Shown: positions 38,646 to 52,352 of the stretch, in pieces
Layout: each line of letters starts with the position of its first letter
Position numbering within the stretch: the stretch's first letter is position 1
Assembly (NCBI GenBank): GCA_000181795.3
Contig: CM012954.1
Span: 14,514,234 to 14,578,233 of the forward strand
Length of the DNA: 64,000 nucleotides
Direction of reading: 5' to 3'
Origin: Trichinella spiralis
Taxonomy: Eukaryota > Nematoda > Enoplea > Trichinellida > Trichinellidae
The notes under the pieces: generated by a model
The model's input: the letters and a program-made list of their open reading frames with translations, nothing else
What the model was told of the DNA's origin: nothing
The model's database searches: none
Program-made: the position numbers and the translations under genes

Positions 38646-41600
38646 GCATCCGTTTGTTTGTCCATCGAATCAATTTTCACTTTCTCATACAGGTGCAAAA
38701 AGCGTACGGTAGAGGGGAAGAGGGGAAATTTTATTTTGCACAATTTCAACATTTCGACAATATTCGCGATGGGATACTATTCGAGAATTTCACAGTTGAA
38801 AACTGACACCCAAGTCAAGACGAGACATTCAATGTCACCTCCCGGCTAATTGTTGACAGCTAGTATACGATTTGTTCGCCTTCTGCATTGAGCAGAGCAA
38901 GCTCGGCCGGGCTGTGTGATTCTTGCTTTGTTGATCATTAAAAGTTTCGACTCGGTGAGGCAGTTGTCACTAATCAGAGATGCAAACATTCATTAGGCCG
39001 AAAACCAAACTCGGTCTAGCAGACAAATTGAAAGCTTCCACCACCACCACCACACTCTCTCTCCAAGGCCACATTATGCATTGACAGCATGCAAATTTAT
39101 CTCAACGTTTATTGTATTATTACTATATAATTATTCTATTTGCACATACATACATATATATGTATGGATTTCCGTAAATCTCAAATTTCCAAAATGATGG
39201 ATATGCATTTGAAAACAACAACGTTTGTCGTTTGAACAACATACTTGTACCCACGAAGACAAACAAGGTTGAATATTATTTTTTTAAAAATTACAAAATT
39301 AAAAATAATCCATCTTCCACATTGGACAATGTTAAAAATTATTGAAGCAAAACAAACATTCACCTGCATCTCAGTGGCAAACAGTTGTCAGCAATTAAAA
39401 AGATGAATTGCTTGTTCTTTTGCTTGTTTGACATTTTGATTACTTTATGCGCAATCATATATATACTATTATTACTATTGCAAAATTTGAAAAAATATCC
39501 CCCATCTACAACAAGTGTTTGTTTTGCGCAATGACTAGTTGTGAATATTTTCTACCCAACTATTGAACACAAATTCGTGTAAACGAAACCACAAAATTTG
39601 AAAAGCCACAAAAAAAGCTCATAATAGTGGGAAAAAAGTGCAATAACAATAATAATTAAAAATTCACTTACCTGAAAATTAATAGTAGAAACATTGTAGT
39701 CGACAAGACGACAGCTTCTTTTTAATTTCTTTCAACGACTTTGCTTTGACGATTATTATGCAACAGATCTGCAAATATTTTCCACATCAATTTCAAACCA
39801 AACCATTTAACACTTATAATTTAAAAAAAAACAAAAAAATAATGTAATCTCTAGCACCATGTGCAATTGTATAAGTTAAGCGTTTCAAATTTTATTCAAA
39901 ATCAAAATACCAAATAAAATTATACTTATAATAATAAATTATTTTTTTAAAAAAGTAATAAAATGTTCTTCTTGTTGTTAGTTTTGAAATATTATTCAAA
40001 CATGAAATTTAATGGATTGTTTCAAAAATAACTGTGGAAAAATTAATCTGCAACAGGTTGTGACAAATTAGCAGAATCAACTTGACGCAACCTGCTTATT
40101 TCAATAAGTTATCAATTTTCCTCGGCTTTGCTGTGAAGTTTTTTTCCCATTTTCAAATTTCAAATTTAATAACGTTGCACGAGCACACACCACACACGCA
40201 TCTGTTTCATGTGTTACTCTTCTGTTTTTTTTTGTCTGCAGATTGCAAGCTGTGAATTGAAAAGGAGAAAATTCAGTTGTCGAGCAAAGTTTGCCCAGCA
40301 GCTAAAAGAAGAGCATTTGGAATCTATAAATGAACCAACCCGCTTGAACAATGAATGCAGGAAACCTCATTACACTCGACATGCTTAAAAATGTTCAACA
40401 CTGCGCAACCCCTCTGGCTGATTGACTTCATCTTTCAAAACTCTATTCACTAAATTATTATATATGCATGCATAGATGTATTTGAAAAAGAAACAAATTT
40501 ACATTTGCAATCATTATTTTCAAATTACCAAAACATAATATCAAAATGTGATTGATCATTTTCATAATATGCATAACAAATTTGAAAAATAACTTTATCT
40601 TCATGGATGCATTAAAAAAGCACACATACATTCAACTATTAAATTTTAGAATGAAAAATTACTCAGAAAATTCAATTACAGTTATGCGGCGAATGATACA
40701 ATCATAAAAATTGGAAATTTTTTTCCTCAAACCGATTAGTAGTACATTGAAAGAAAACATTGATGACGTGAAAAATAATGAATATTGCATAAGAAACGTC
40801 AAGTGTTCATTTCTGTAATTGTAATTTTACATCTCTTATGCTTTTCAATGTATTAAATAAAAATTTACCAATATTGATTTCACAAGCATTCTGAAATATT
40901 AAAAAAAGAAAAACTAGATTACATTGAAATTTATTGAAATGATGACACAAAAGTAATTAAATTTTCAATAACTTCACTTAATTGAAAAATACTTTTCTAT
41001 TTCAATTTGAATTTAACCATTCACCTTCAACAAACAAACAATTCGACAATTTTCTCAAGTCTGATCTCGGCGGAAGCTATAAAATCTACCTTTTGATATG
41101 CAGAACAAAATACGAAATAAAACTGGAACAACGCTACCATAAATCATAATTTCAATAAATTATTCAGTTTCGCAAATGTTAATCTTGGGTAAATATCTAC
41201 TCTAGAAAATTTAAATAAACATTCACACTATTTTTGATAAAATGACAACCCAACGCGCGGAGTAACAAACACAAAATTATATCTTTACTATTGAAAATTG
41301 ATAACTATCAAATGTTATGATTATTAAAAAAATGAAATTCTACTCACCAATTTCAGAATACAAAAACAGCAGCAACGTTGATGACAGCAATTTAAATTTT
41401 ATTAAAACAATATAAACCTGGAGTTGATGACAAGTCGAAATGCAATGTATCATTCATTGTACATGTTACAACTGAACTGGACTACTGAACGCGCACGTAG
41501 GCGTAGACAAAACTAAAATGAAAAAATTATTTTGCGCTCAATTTAAGTACCTTCGTGTCTTTAACCTAAATAAATTTCAAATTTCAAACGGTACATCATT

Positions 41601-41653
41601 ATCACTTATATAGTTTTGTTGTTTATTTTGAAAAATTTTCCATTAAAAAAATT

Positions 41654-41655
<2 letters not shown>

Positions 41656-41700
<45 letters not shown>

Positions 41701-41702
41701 TA
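41656..41702. repeat. (ATT)n microsatellite, about 15 units
   Basis: A 47-nt uninterrupted ATT run about 400 nt past the 3' end of WDR43. Confidence 0.92.
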
Positions 41703-42069
41703 TCAACTATTTGATAAATTACTCAATTTAAGAAAATTAAATAACATCTAAATTCTAATGCAAAAATGATATGCATGTAGAAAATTATTTTTTTAATTAA
41801 AATTAAAAAAAATTTCAAATTATTTATTTTTGAAATAAAATAAAACAAAATGGGTCGCCAAAGCTACTTTTGACAACGTACTTGATCAGAAACTTAAACT
41901 GTTCAAATTTCAAACTTCATTAAAAAAATTTTAATGAAACTTTTTTAATAAATAAATTTAAATGCTGCTTTTCTCTTTTATTCTTAAAACAATTTTTCTT
42001 ATCAAGACTTCATAAATCACAACTACTTTACTGTGCATTCTCTGACAGAAACAAATTCGAATTTAACAT

Positions 42070-42075
42070 TTTATT
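42070..42075 (-). terminator. Polyadenylation signal of WDR43
   Basis: AATAAA on the minus strand begins 20 nt after the WDR43 stop codon, implying a very short 3' UTR. Short 3' UTRs are common in compact genomes. Confidence 0.55.
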
Positions 42076-42094
42076 CTTGAAATAAAACGTAATT

Positions 42095-45000
42095 TCATTC
42101 ATCAGTATTCATCAAATCATTTTCAAATAAACAATCATTACAATCGACCATCCCAACTTTGTTGATTGCTTCCTCCGTTTCAGAACTAATACCGTTCACT
42201 TCTCTTTGTGCCGACGCATCCCACATTGTCTGAAAATGCAACAGTGAAATTTTGGAAAAGCAAAAATTACTCATGATTATCATTAGCATCACCTCATCAT
42301 CTTCCTTCTCACTGCTATTCCAATCTTCTGAAAATTTTTCCATCAACGTGAGTGAACTTGATAACAATGGTTTTTTTTAAAAAAATTTACATACCTGCGG
42401 AAAAGACAAGTTTTGCTTTATTTTCTGAAAACGGATTCACGTTGGTGCTTTTTTCGGAAAGATTATTAAAAATCATATCCAGACGACCTTGAAGCGAGTA
42501 GACTTTTTCCAACGATGATGTTCTCGATTGTAACAAACGAAGCATCTTGTCCATAACACCAAGAGCTTCTGGATTCTATTAAAAGAAATGTAAAATTAAC
42601 AACACTGATAAAAGTGCCGGCCTTCTACCACCTACAGAACACAAATATGTCGTCTGAAATGAACAAAGCTGTTCTAACCACAGTAAATATGATGTACACC
42701 TGAACACGACAAAATTAATAACGGTATCAACAATAATTCAAAAAAAAATCACCTCGGTTTAATGCGCAACTGTTGTGCAATATATTCCAACAGTGGTACT
42801 ATAGAAGTAACGGGCAATTTTCTTACTGTAGCTTTGATAGTGTCCATATTTCTGGTTTTGAGCACTTTCTAAAGAAACAGAAATCAAAATCATCAGTACA
42901 AAAATTCCAGACGATACGATAAAACTGCCCATCTCACTTTCAATATCTTATCATCTTTACTGTGCAATCCTTGAGTTAATAACAATGTCTGGGATTTTAA
43001 CGAATGTTTCACTTCAACAGTTTCCGCATCAACAGCCGATGATCCCACAAGTTCCATCAAACGTTCTTCCATCGTTACCTTTTATCATTAAAATATTTTC
43101 AAAAAAAATATATATATATCTAACATCTAATGTCAGCTTACCTCGGAAACTGACTTTTTTTCAGCATTCCCATTTTTGAGAGGCAATTGGTAATCATCGT
43201 ATGCATGCAAATATTTCACTTTTTTCTTATCAATAATCGGCTCTTTCACCTAATGCAAAAAATACCTCAATCATTATATATATAAAGAAATGTAAAACTA
43301 TTCACATTCGTAGTAGACTGATGAGCAAGTGTTAATTTGAAACTTCGAATCGGATCTGCTCTAATCAAGCATACTTCGGATTCCAAATCCAGTAACTTCT
43401 GAAACAAGAAGAAAAATCACACTAAATAACAATGCAACATCATAATTTAAAAGAACGCATATTACCAACTTGGCAAAACCCGGCGAAACAGCAGATCCAT
43501 ACAGAAATATCACAGCGAGATTGTCAATAGAAAAATTAGCTGCTAAAATTGGTAATATCTTTCCACGTTCTGACTCTGATGCTACGCAAATAGAACTGCG
43601 TGGTTTGGATGGTTTATTAATAAACCTAAAATTTTATCATAAATGAACAAATAAAAATTAAACTGTACATCTAAAGTTAATAATGCAATATACAACCTAA
43701 ACAAAATGGCTGTTTTTCCTCAATTTAAATTGAAAAAAATTGTGAAAAATCTACAAACTAAAAATTAAAAAAAAACGTAAAATTATAAATATGCATCATA
43801 TTGTAATCTTGTAACCCCTTTGCTCTACATAAAATACATGCAAAAGTTGCATTCTTAAACTGATAATAAAGTCTACATCCACTATAAATAAAATAAATAC
43901 GAAAACTTTAATTAAAAATAAAACAGCATTACAGTATGTTCGAAGCATTACACTAATGTTTATTTACCCATTGATGTGCAAATCGAATATCTTCAAGTAG
44001 CCATCTGCTGTAAGGATGTTTACATAAACTGTCTAAAAATATAATCAACAGTAAGCGAAAAGTAGCAGCTTCACAAAAGCACAAAAATACTTCATTGTCA
44101 TCAAACGGTTCTGACACTGCAACATAAGTTGGATTGACGGAAACAATCATTGTTACAACTGGCTTTTTTACAACTCTTTCGGCATTTGAATTTACTTCCC
44201 TGCAAAAAATTCAAAAATATACACAGTGATATATGGAAAATATAAATTTTGAAAACTTGAATAATACCATGCAGAAATTAATCGGTCATCTTGGGCGGCT
44301 GAAATAAAATAACTCCTTAGATTCCCATCTTCTTCGACCTGATGCGTAAAGGCAAATTTCAAAGCAAAAACAGGTGATGAATGGCCAGCAAATTTTCGCA
44401 CGCAATGCTTTGTCTTCAAATCCCACATTTTAATAGCTTGGCTGGCCGTTATTAGGTATTCATTCTGATGTGGCAAGATTTCCAAACTGTACACTGGTGA
44501 CGAATGAGCTTTCCATTTGCTAAAAGCAATGCGATTGCTATATAAGCAAATTTCACATGGTGGTGGCAATATATTTACCAAACAACAGTTCGCTTCTCTA
44601 CATTCCATTGAATAACATTACCATCATCAAAACCCGAAAACAACCCTGAATGACTTGACCAACGCAAACAATTAGTACTGCATGTCTGATCTTCACCCTG
44701 AGTAAATTAAATGGTTTAGTTACACAAAATCAAAAACAAACGTCAATGGTTAATAGTAAAACGTAGAAAACAAATGTATTGAATTGGTTAACAAATGAAT
44801 ACAAATAAATTCACATTATATCAGAATGAAATTAAAGTTTTGTCACTCACCAGAGTTGCAACGAGGTCATTAAATTTGGCACGAAGCACCAATATAGAAC
44901 CAACACTGGTACCAACAGCAAATAAATTGTCTTCATCTGGCAATGTAGATGATTCTCTGTTTTCCTGCAGAATTAATTTTACAAAAATAACATAAAATGG

Positions 45001-45167
45001 AAATTTAAAACACCCAATAAACAAACCTTCCACGCTATACACTGACAAACGGCACGTAAATGGTCGGGAGGAACGTGTTCTTGAATAATACGATTGTCCT
45101 CAAAATTATAAACTCTTATTCCTTCTTCACCAACACCGGCTAACAGATGGCCACGGAATTCGAACAT
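42095..45167 (-). CDS. WDR43: WDR43 / UTP5-like small-subunit processome WD40 protein, complete
   Basis: Fifteen exons on the minus strand: 45167-45027, 44964-44851, 44697-44579, 44519-44268, 44199-44091, 44032-43968, 43625-43466, 43398-43306, 43249-43142, 43078-42938, 42868-42753, 42699-42636, 42575-42395, 42327-42293 and 42229-42095; 610 aa, one frame. WDR43/Utp5 is a t-UTP subunit of the nucleolar SSU processome, needed for rDNA transcription and 18S rRNA processing. WD-like repeats fill the first half (for example NLFAVGTSVGSILVL, then WKAHSSPVYSLEILP and WDLKTKHCVRKFAGHSSPV). An ILTADGYLKIFDLHING strand precedes the PILAAN block. An Utp12-type helical region follows (MEERLMELV ... KTRNMDTIKATVRKLP ... 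IVPLLEYIAQQL), then an acidic tail with DWNSSEKEDDE, as in animal WDR43. A TTATGCAG acceptor ends only 6 nt before the ATG, suggesting trans-splicing. A 342-nt intron (43967-43626) is the longest. Confidence 0.9.
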
Positions 45168-45173
45168 TTCAAA

Positions 45174-47153
45174 CTGCATAAAAATAAATAACAATTACAG
45201 GTAAAGGAATAACAAACTCTTTCAATAAACACTTTAAAAAACTACACAAGTAAGAAATTGAGAAAAAACAGATGTCCTCTTAAAAATGCAGCTCATCAAA
45301 AGAAAAATTCTATTCTGTCCAAGAATTAGTAAATTTTAGTTATTATTTAACCTCATTATGCTACAAAAGTTAACGACAAAGAGGCATGTCAACGACTGTC
45401 AATAAATAAATATGCCCTGACAGTGCAGCTTCAATTACAGTATGTTAAGATAAGACAACTTACTTAATTATCAAATTAGGGATTGCCAATATAAAATGGC
45501 TGTAAATTGATGAATAAATGTTTTAAGTACATTTTAAAATTATTTTTTAATATACAATTATAATATGTTATTTTTTATCATTAAAAAATGAGTTTTTACT
45601 GCAGTTTGTTTTGAAAAGAAAAACGGGAAAAATTAATTGACAGATTTTTTGAATTATTAAATTTACAGAGCAGATATCATTATTCTAATATAATGCATTA
45701 AAATATTGATTTAAAAAACTTGATTTAATATGAACTAAAAAATGCGCAACACCAGCAAGATTACAGTAACAGGAAAAAATATTGCCTAGCACTTAAATAA
45801 GTCAATACTGAATTTTATTTTGCAAAAACAAAAGCAAAATTTTGAATATTTGCAACTAAAGTCATGTTAATATAACCTGGTTTTAATGCTCCTTTAATGG
45901 CATAAAATTATAATTTTGTAATTATTATTTTGATGGCTGAAAAATTTTGGTTTAAAATGTTTCAGTGGAATAATATAAATGAAAATAGTCCGATTTTATG
46001 TGTCACAAAAAATTACGGAATTCAAAATAATAAAAACTGTGATAAGTACTTTTGTACAGTTATCAATAAGTGACATATCTGAGAGATATCATGGACTGTG
46101 GAACAGGTCTTAGTAATTGACACAGTGGAAAATTATACAATTTTGAATCTACCAATTACCGTTTCGTTAATATAAACTGATATTTTAAGTAGGTCACTTG
46201 ACTTGGTTTAACATATATACTGTAGAGAAATTAAAATTTGAATGAAATTGCAGATTGGTACCGTTGGCAATTAAAAAAATGAGGCACTTATGCTTTAAAT
46301 TATTTAAATATTATCCGAAATTATGCAGTCGATATTACATTCATCCTATTAAGTTTGAAAATTAGATAAAGCTTAGTGTTATTTTACTTGAAATTTTTTG
46401 TTTCCAAAATAACAAAATGAAGAATAAAAATTTTAAACTCTAATAAGTGAAGTGTATTTAAAATATTTTACATTATTTAAAGAGAGCAATAAAATTTAAT
46501 GGTAAAGTTGAATTAATCTTGATAATATGAAAGTTTACTGTTTGCAATTTATTAATAATATTTTTTTCTTCTTTGTATTTTAAAAAACTTTTGTTTTCAA
46601 CATAGTTTTCAAAAAATGTTTCTCTGTAGTTAATATATTCTAAGTAAGAGTTTCCGCCGTATAGATTCTTTCAACTGTCCTGCATTGCTTTGTATTTTCG
46701 TTTCATTCAAATTATATGAAAATCTCAACTTTCTACTGCATTCATGTGAAATGTAAATGTATTCGTTGTTCATTGTTATTAAATATTATTTATGCGCGTT
46801 TTTCGATTGCTTTGTAATTGTAAAAAATACTTAATATGATTTACAGTGAAATATGGTCGTAATTTTTAAACAATTTTCAAATGAGTTCAAAGACAAATGG
46901 TCGACAATGTACAGTAGGATTCGCGCTTTTCGCAACTGCAATCAGTAAATCGTTGTTCAGCAAAAACCAGTAATGCTGAAGGCGTCGACCAGGCCATTGT
47001 TTTGCTTATGCATGACGTTCTGTCATTATTCAGTGACAATTCAACTGGCGAAGTTGATCAGACTGCCGTTATTTAAACAAACAAACAAACAAAAATTTTT
47101 ATGCTACCAATTTCTCTGTTAATAATTTCTGAAACTGACAATTAATAAGGAAA
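45174..47153. other. Divergent intergenic region between WDR43 and Numb
   Basis: About 2 kb of AT-rich DNA with no coding signal. A richer patch at about 46900-47060 just upstream of Numb includes a TGACGT core near 47012 and is a plausible promoter. The region could serve both genes. Confidence 0.45.
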
Positions 47154-50100
47154 ATGCCTTTCACTCGTAACGCAAGGTAAGTTTTGTTTACTTTTAATTT
47201 TTTTTGCAAACGTCAAACATGTTTTAAAAAGATTTTTGATGTAACTTTTTATGATTATCAATTTTCATTTAATAAAGTAATTCTAATTTTTTAAATCCTC
47301 CTGGATCTGTTAACCTTGTCGTTTAATCGATGCTGATCAGTATTTGTTTTGGCTTACGATGAGCCTAAAGGGCCCCGAAATGCCGGCCGCTACACGTTTT
47401 TTTCCAAATCTTTTTGTTCGTTTATTTCAAAATTTGTTGGTCGGATATTCAGTACTGAATGGTATTTCATGTAATTTTCCTCACAGTAGTTCAAATATGC
47501 AATGCATTTTTCTTACTTTAACCGAATGATATAGTTTGACAAAAAATTTGATGTTGATGATGAACATTTTTGCACGTTTTCAACTGGGACAGTTGAAAAT
47601 GACAGAAATTTTTTTCACACGAGTTGTTTACCTATAAATTAAGTAGTTAGTGTTCATTAATTTTGTTTTTTTGTCAGATTTATTCTCAGGGTGTTTTTCA
47701 AATTAATAAACAAACAGAGAACAGCCGCTTTCTGATTATGGATGTTGTAAATTTATACATGCTTTAATGACTGTTCTGCCATTTTGTTAATAGTATGCGG
47801 AAAATGTGAGGTAGCATGTGTTGTCTTATTATACTTTTGTTGTTATGAGCAGCGTTGATTTTATTTTACAATTTTTTATCTTCATTTCCTCCTGTCATTT
47901 CATAAATTTGTTTTAATTTTGTATTATAGTTTATCGATGAGCTTGAACTTTACGATTTAGAAGTAATTTGCATAAATCGTCAAGTGATTGTTATAACAAC
48001 TTTTCATTGTTAAAATAATATTGTCAGTAGAGTTCGACCACTTCAAAAATATCTTAACTTTACCGTATCAGCACCGTAACATGAAATGCAGGTAATGGAG
48101 CGCATACTGGTTTATTGGAGGAAAAAATGTTTTTGACAGCAATATTTATCAAAATGATGCCTATTTGTTGATATTTTTTTCGAAAACGTAAGAAGCATGA
48201 GCGTTTTATTTTTTACGCTGCATGTTTCATATTTGTGTATTTAAACATTTTTCTATCTTCATTATTATGAATTCAATTATCTTGTTCTGCCTCGTCATCT
48301 TATATCGTTGAGGATATCGTGAAGCAGCAGGTGTCAGCTGTGCAGCTTCTCTTTTGAAAAGGTGTTTGCACTGATATGTTCATGCTTTAACGTTGATGCT
48401 TACATATTCGTTAGCCAAAATTGATCTTTGATCTATCGATTTGCCTGGTATGCGCTTCCGATTGTCTTTTACGCTAAAAGGCATGGATTCTTCTCTTATT
48501 GTTTTCTTGAAAATTATTCATGTCATAAGCATTCAACTTGAAGCAGCTACTGTCCAAAGGCTTTGCTTTACTTAACAAGCTGGTATTCATCCGGCTGTTT
48601 TTTTTGACAAAAAAGTCGAAGATGCTTGACAGCGCCTTGTTTTGGTATTGCTACATTAGTAGGTGGGTTTTTTATTTCAACCGTTTATATCTTTGAAAAT
48701 AAAAGTGTTCCATGCAAATTGCGCGTCTGTTTATAATGATTTGATGAATAAATTTTAGATGCTGCACTTCAGATTGGTGATTTATTTATAAAAGAAACTG
48801 AATTTTTGATAACCTTTTGTTTTGTTTATTGTTCTTTATTATTATTATTATTTAATAATTTTACAGTTATATTTTGCCACTAAAAGGCTTATTTGAACCA
48901 GTTGTTTGCAACAACGTGAACTTGAAGCGTTCGTAAGCACAAAGATAATTTGCATACGGATTCGCGTGTATCTGAGAAGATGGTCGCTTGGGGCGACCCT
49001 GTGATATACACGGCGCCGCATGCGCGCGTACGCGTGGCTGCTGCTTTGACGATGAACAGCGTCAGTTGCGGCTATGGAAAACAGTTGACAATGCAGAAGA
49101 TATTTTTATAATAATTTTAGAAACGTAGTTTTGCAATTTCGATCTTTGAACAATTTTACGTTAGTAACATCCGTTTCATCTTTCTTCAATTTGTTTTATT
49201 CTCACAAGTTTCATTTGTAACATTTCATTTATTTATTTATTTATTTTAATATTTTAGTAAATTCGTCCGCCGGAATATGGATCGATTTCGCCGGTCGATC
49301 ATAAAGGCATTTCGGCCCAATTTGAATGATGATCATCCGCATTTCGTTCAACCCGATGCTTGGCAAGCCGATGAAATTGCCGTCCGGTCCGGAACATGTA
49401 GTTTTAATGTTAAGGTGAGTAATAGAAAATGATAGAAGAAAGGGAAATATTATTTGTTTATTTATTGTCTAATATTATTTCTAGTATTTGGGTTCTGTGG
49501 AAGTATACGAATCGAGAGGAATGCAAGTTTGTGAAGAGGCGATGAAAATGCTTCGTTCAAATCGACACCAACGTGCTGCACGTGGTGTTCTGTATGTATC
49601 CGGCGATGGTATACGGGTTGTTGACGTCGAAAACAAGGTGATCAATTTTTTTTAAATTTTTTTACCTATTTGCTGTATTTTATTCAATTTATGATTGAAA
49701 GTTAGCTTCAAATTAGCTTATGGGTTGCTTAAATGAATAAGTGATAAGAATCGGAAGTGAGCATTTCCTTGGTGGTTTTAACATTGATTTTGAACAGGTA
49801 TAGAAACTTTTGTTGACTTTTGAATTTTTATTTCATGTCAGTTTTCATGAAATTTTTTCAGGTAGAGATGTTAGTAAAATTTACATTCAGTTGTTTCATT
49901 TCGATTTTTATTTTCTTACAGTGAAAATTTTCTTTTTTACATAACTCCTAATGATGATCGATTGAACTTAACTTGATTGAGAAAGAGAGGGAGGGAAAAA
50001 GAAAAAAATGAGTGAGCAATTTCTTGAAAAAAATTCTAAACACAGTCGTGTCGTTTTTTCAGATGGTCAAAATTATTCATCCATGCATCTCGCCGTGCAT

Positions 50101-52352
50101 TATTATTATTATTATTATGATTTTTGTCATTACTATGGTCATAATTATCACCATCATCAGCAGCATCCTCATTATTATCTGAAGCAGAATTATTACTGCA
50201 AGCGGAAGTTGTAGCTAGATAGGAGAAGATTTCAGTTAGTGCATTGTGAACGTTTTCTGAAATTTCTGTCTTAATCAATATTTTCTTCTGCCTTACAATT
50301 TTAACGTGATTAAATTGAATAGGCCCGATTTGTCATCGCAGTTGTGTGGATAAAATGTCCAATAAATGAAAAGCATAAAATTTTTCACTACATTTCGTTG
50401 GCATTAATGATGCTACTTTTAATCGAATGAATATATTTTTCATAAGCATCAAGCAAAATTGTTTCGATATGTTCAGTTGAATTTTCTGATATGAATGAAA
50501 TGCAAATTAGTTGGTTCATTATCATGCCTTGAAGTTGAACATTGTTTATTATTATTACACTCGTGGAAGTTTTACGTGAATACTTTTCATGCAGTTATTC
50601 TTTTATAGATGATACTTTAGAATTTAGTGCCTTGAATTTTAGGGTTTGATTGTAGACCAAACAATCGAAAAAGTTTCCTTTTGTGCACCGGATCGTAATC
50701 ATGACAAAGGTTTTGCATATATATGCCGTGAAGGCACAACACGCCGGTGGATGTGCCATGGTTTTCATGCGATTCGAGAATCGGTTTGATTTATTATTAT
50801 ATTTTTTTACAAATTATAAAGTGATTATTATATAGGATTGTTTTGTTATTGTAATAATTTTTTTCAGGGTGAGCGCTTGAGCCATGCGGTTGGATGCGCA
50901 TTTGCGGTTTGTTTAGAACGAAAACAAAAACGTGATCGAGAATTGTCTAACGTGCAGCTGGTGTCGAGCAGCAGTACAACTGCCAGCGGTGGGAATTTCA
51001 CAGGCACGTCTACGACGTCACAGCAATTGCTTAATGGTGGAACTTCGACCGCTTGCACTGACAGTATAAGCAAAAGCAGTACAACGGCAGTGGCCGCGAG
51101 CATCATCACACCTGCCGGTGCAATTTCGGATGGTAAAACAGCATTTCCACGGCACAATTTTCGATATCTTTCCTTAAGGGACCGTTTGTATGATCCTCAG
51201 AATTTCAAGCCAACTGGTATGAGTGAATTTTTTGATTTATCACTTATGTATATAATAATAACGTGTAGTACATTGGTATTTATATTTGTATGCTGTTTTT
51301 GCTTGTTTCAGAACCACCTCCGATTAAAGTGGTCAATTGTCCGCATGCAATTGCAAGACCTCAACCTAACCGATCACTTTTTGAAAGGCAAAGCTCCGTA
51401 CGTTTGCTTGCATCTAGTCCACTCGACACCGGTTCATTTCGACGGTTCAACAGTCTTCGATTAACAACAAGCACTCTGACGCCAACAGACTTGCCATATT
51501 TTTCCTCTGGTGAAGAAAAAACCACAAAACATTATATTCAAATATATTTATGTTTATTTGTTTTTTGAAACAGATATTTCCAATAAGCCGATTGCTGAAG
51601 AAGAATCACAAGATTTCACCGCTGCTTGCACTGCAGCATCAACGACGACTACAGCAGAGACATTGAACAAATTTGACACGGTGGTAAACTTGCTATATAA
51701 TTAATTACTGGTTTTAACAATTTAATTAATTTGAATAAAACTGTACTTTAATTATCTTTATTATCGTAATATTTTTTTGTTTTATTAGTTCTTTTTTTAT
51801 TTTTTTCAGCTTTCCAGTTGGCTTGCTGAACCAATCAGTGAAACGATGTCGACAAAATCGACAACTTCTATGCAGACGTCAATTTCGCAGCCTGATTTCA
51901 GGCAATACAGAACGTTGCAGCCACGCTCCAAAGGTCAGGAATGGTTAGAAACGATCGCTGAACAAGCGAAAGCAATACGAGAGCAACGTGAAGCTGAAAA
52001 TGCCAAGGTTTATTATTTTGTTATTTATGAAAAATTGTACATATATATATAAATATAATTTGTATAATGTGCTGATTTGTAGAATAGTGCAGCTATTGCC
52101 GGTTCTCCAACCCTGTCGAATGTATCTCGTGTGAGCAGTATGTCGCCCAATTGTAATGATGATTTGAGCAGGTCGGTTCGACCGCACGAAGAATTGCACG
52201 AAAATCGTCTTAGCAGCTCGAAAGTGCCGGCTTGTTCAACTGAGGATCCGTTTGAAGTGAAGTGGAACTCATTGGATAAATCGTCACTCAATACGAATCC
52301 TTTCATACAAACTGAATCACCTGAAAACAGTACAACTGGAGATAATAGATGA
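47154..52352 (+). CDS. numb: Numb-family PTB-domain endocytic adaptor, complete
   Basis: Nine exons: 47154-47176, 49258-49414, 49485-49637, 50643-50783, 50868-51216, 51312-51509, 51574-51683, 51810-52007 and 52083-52352; 532 aa in frame. Numb antagonises Notch and directs clathrin-dependent endocytosis and asymmetric cell fate. After a short basic N-terminus (MDRFRRSI at residue 15 on) comes the PTB domain (about 45-185), nearly identical to other Numbs in [20 protein letters not shown], the [18 protein letters not shown] block and the block around [10 protein letters not shown] and [18 protein letters not shown]. Further on is the conserved [10 protein letters not shown] segment. Near the end are a DPF motif (about 498-500, AP-2 binding) and an NPF motif (about 515-517, EH-domain binding). 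The middle is Ser/Thr-rich. The first intron is 2.08 kb; others are mostly under 110 nt, with one of 1.0 kb. Initiation at the second methionine (49277) is possible. Confidence 0.93.
48980..49111 (+). CDS. Possible alternative first exon or uORF within Numb intron 1
   Basis: A GC-rich island at about 48900-49090 inside the first Numb intron holds an ATG-initiated 43-codon frame ([10 protein letters not shown] ...) of non-random composition, about 150 nt before Numb exon 2. The island resembles an internal promoter with a 5' exon, but the frame ends in a stop and I see no in-frame donor. Treat it as a candidate only. Confidence 0.2.
   Translation: MVAWGDPVIYTAPHARVRVAAALTMNSVSCGYGKQLTMQKIFL

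Larger units (their letters stand above)
37278..42094. other. Gene-poor AT-rich interval
   Basis: No coding exon is supported. It holds a GC-rich patch with a (GGCC)n core at 37495-37511, a CATT/CATG repeat, two hairpin-forming sequences near 38.5-38.65 kb and a long ATT microsatellite, all listed separately. Confidence 0.5.
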
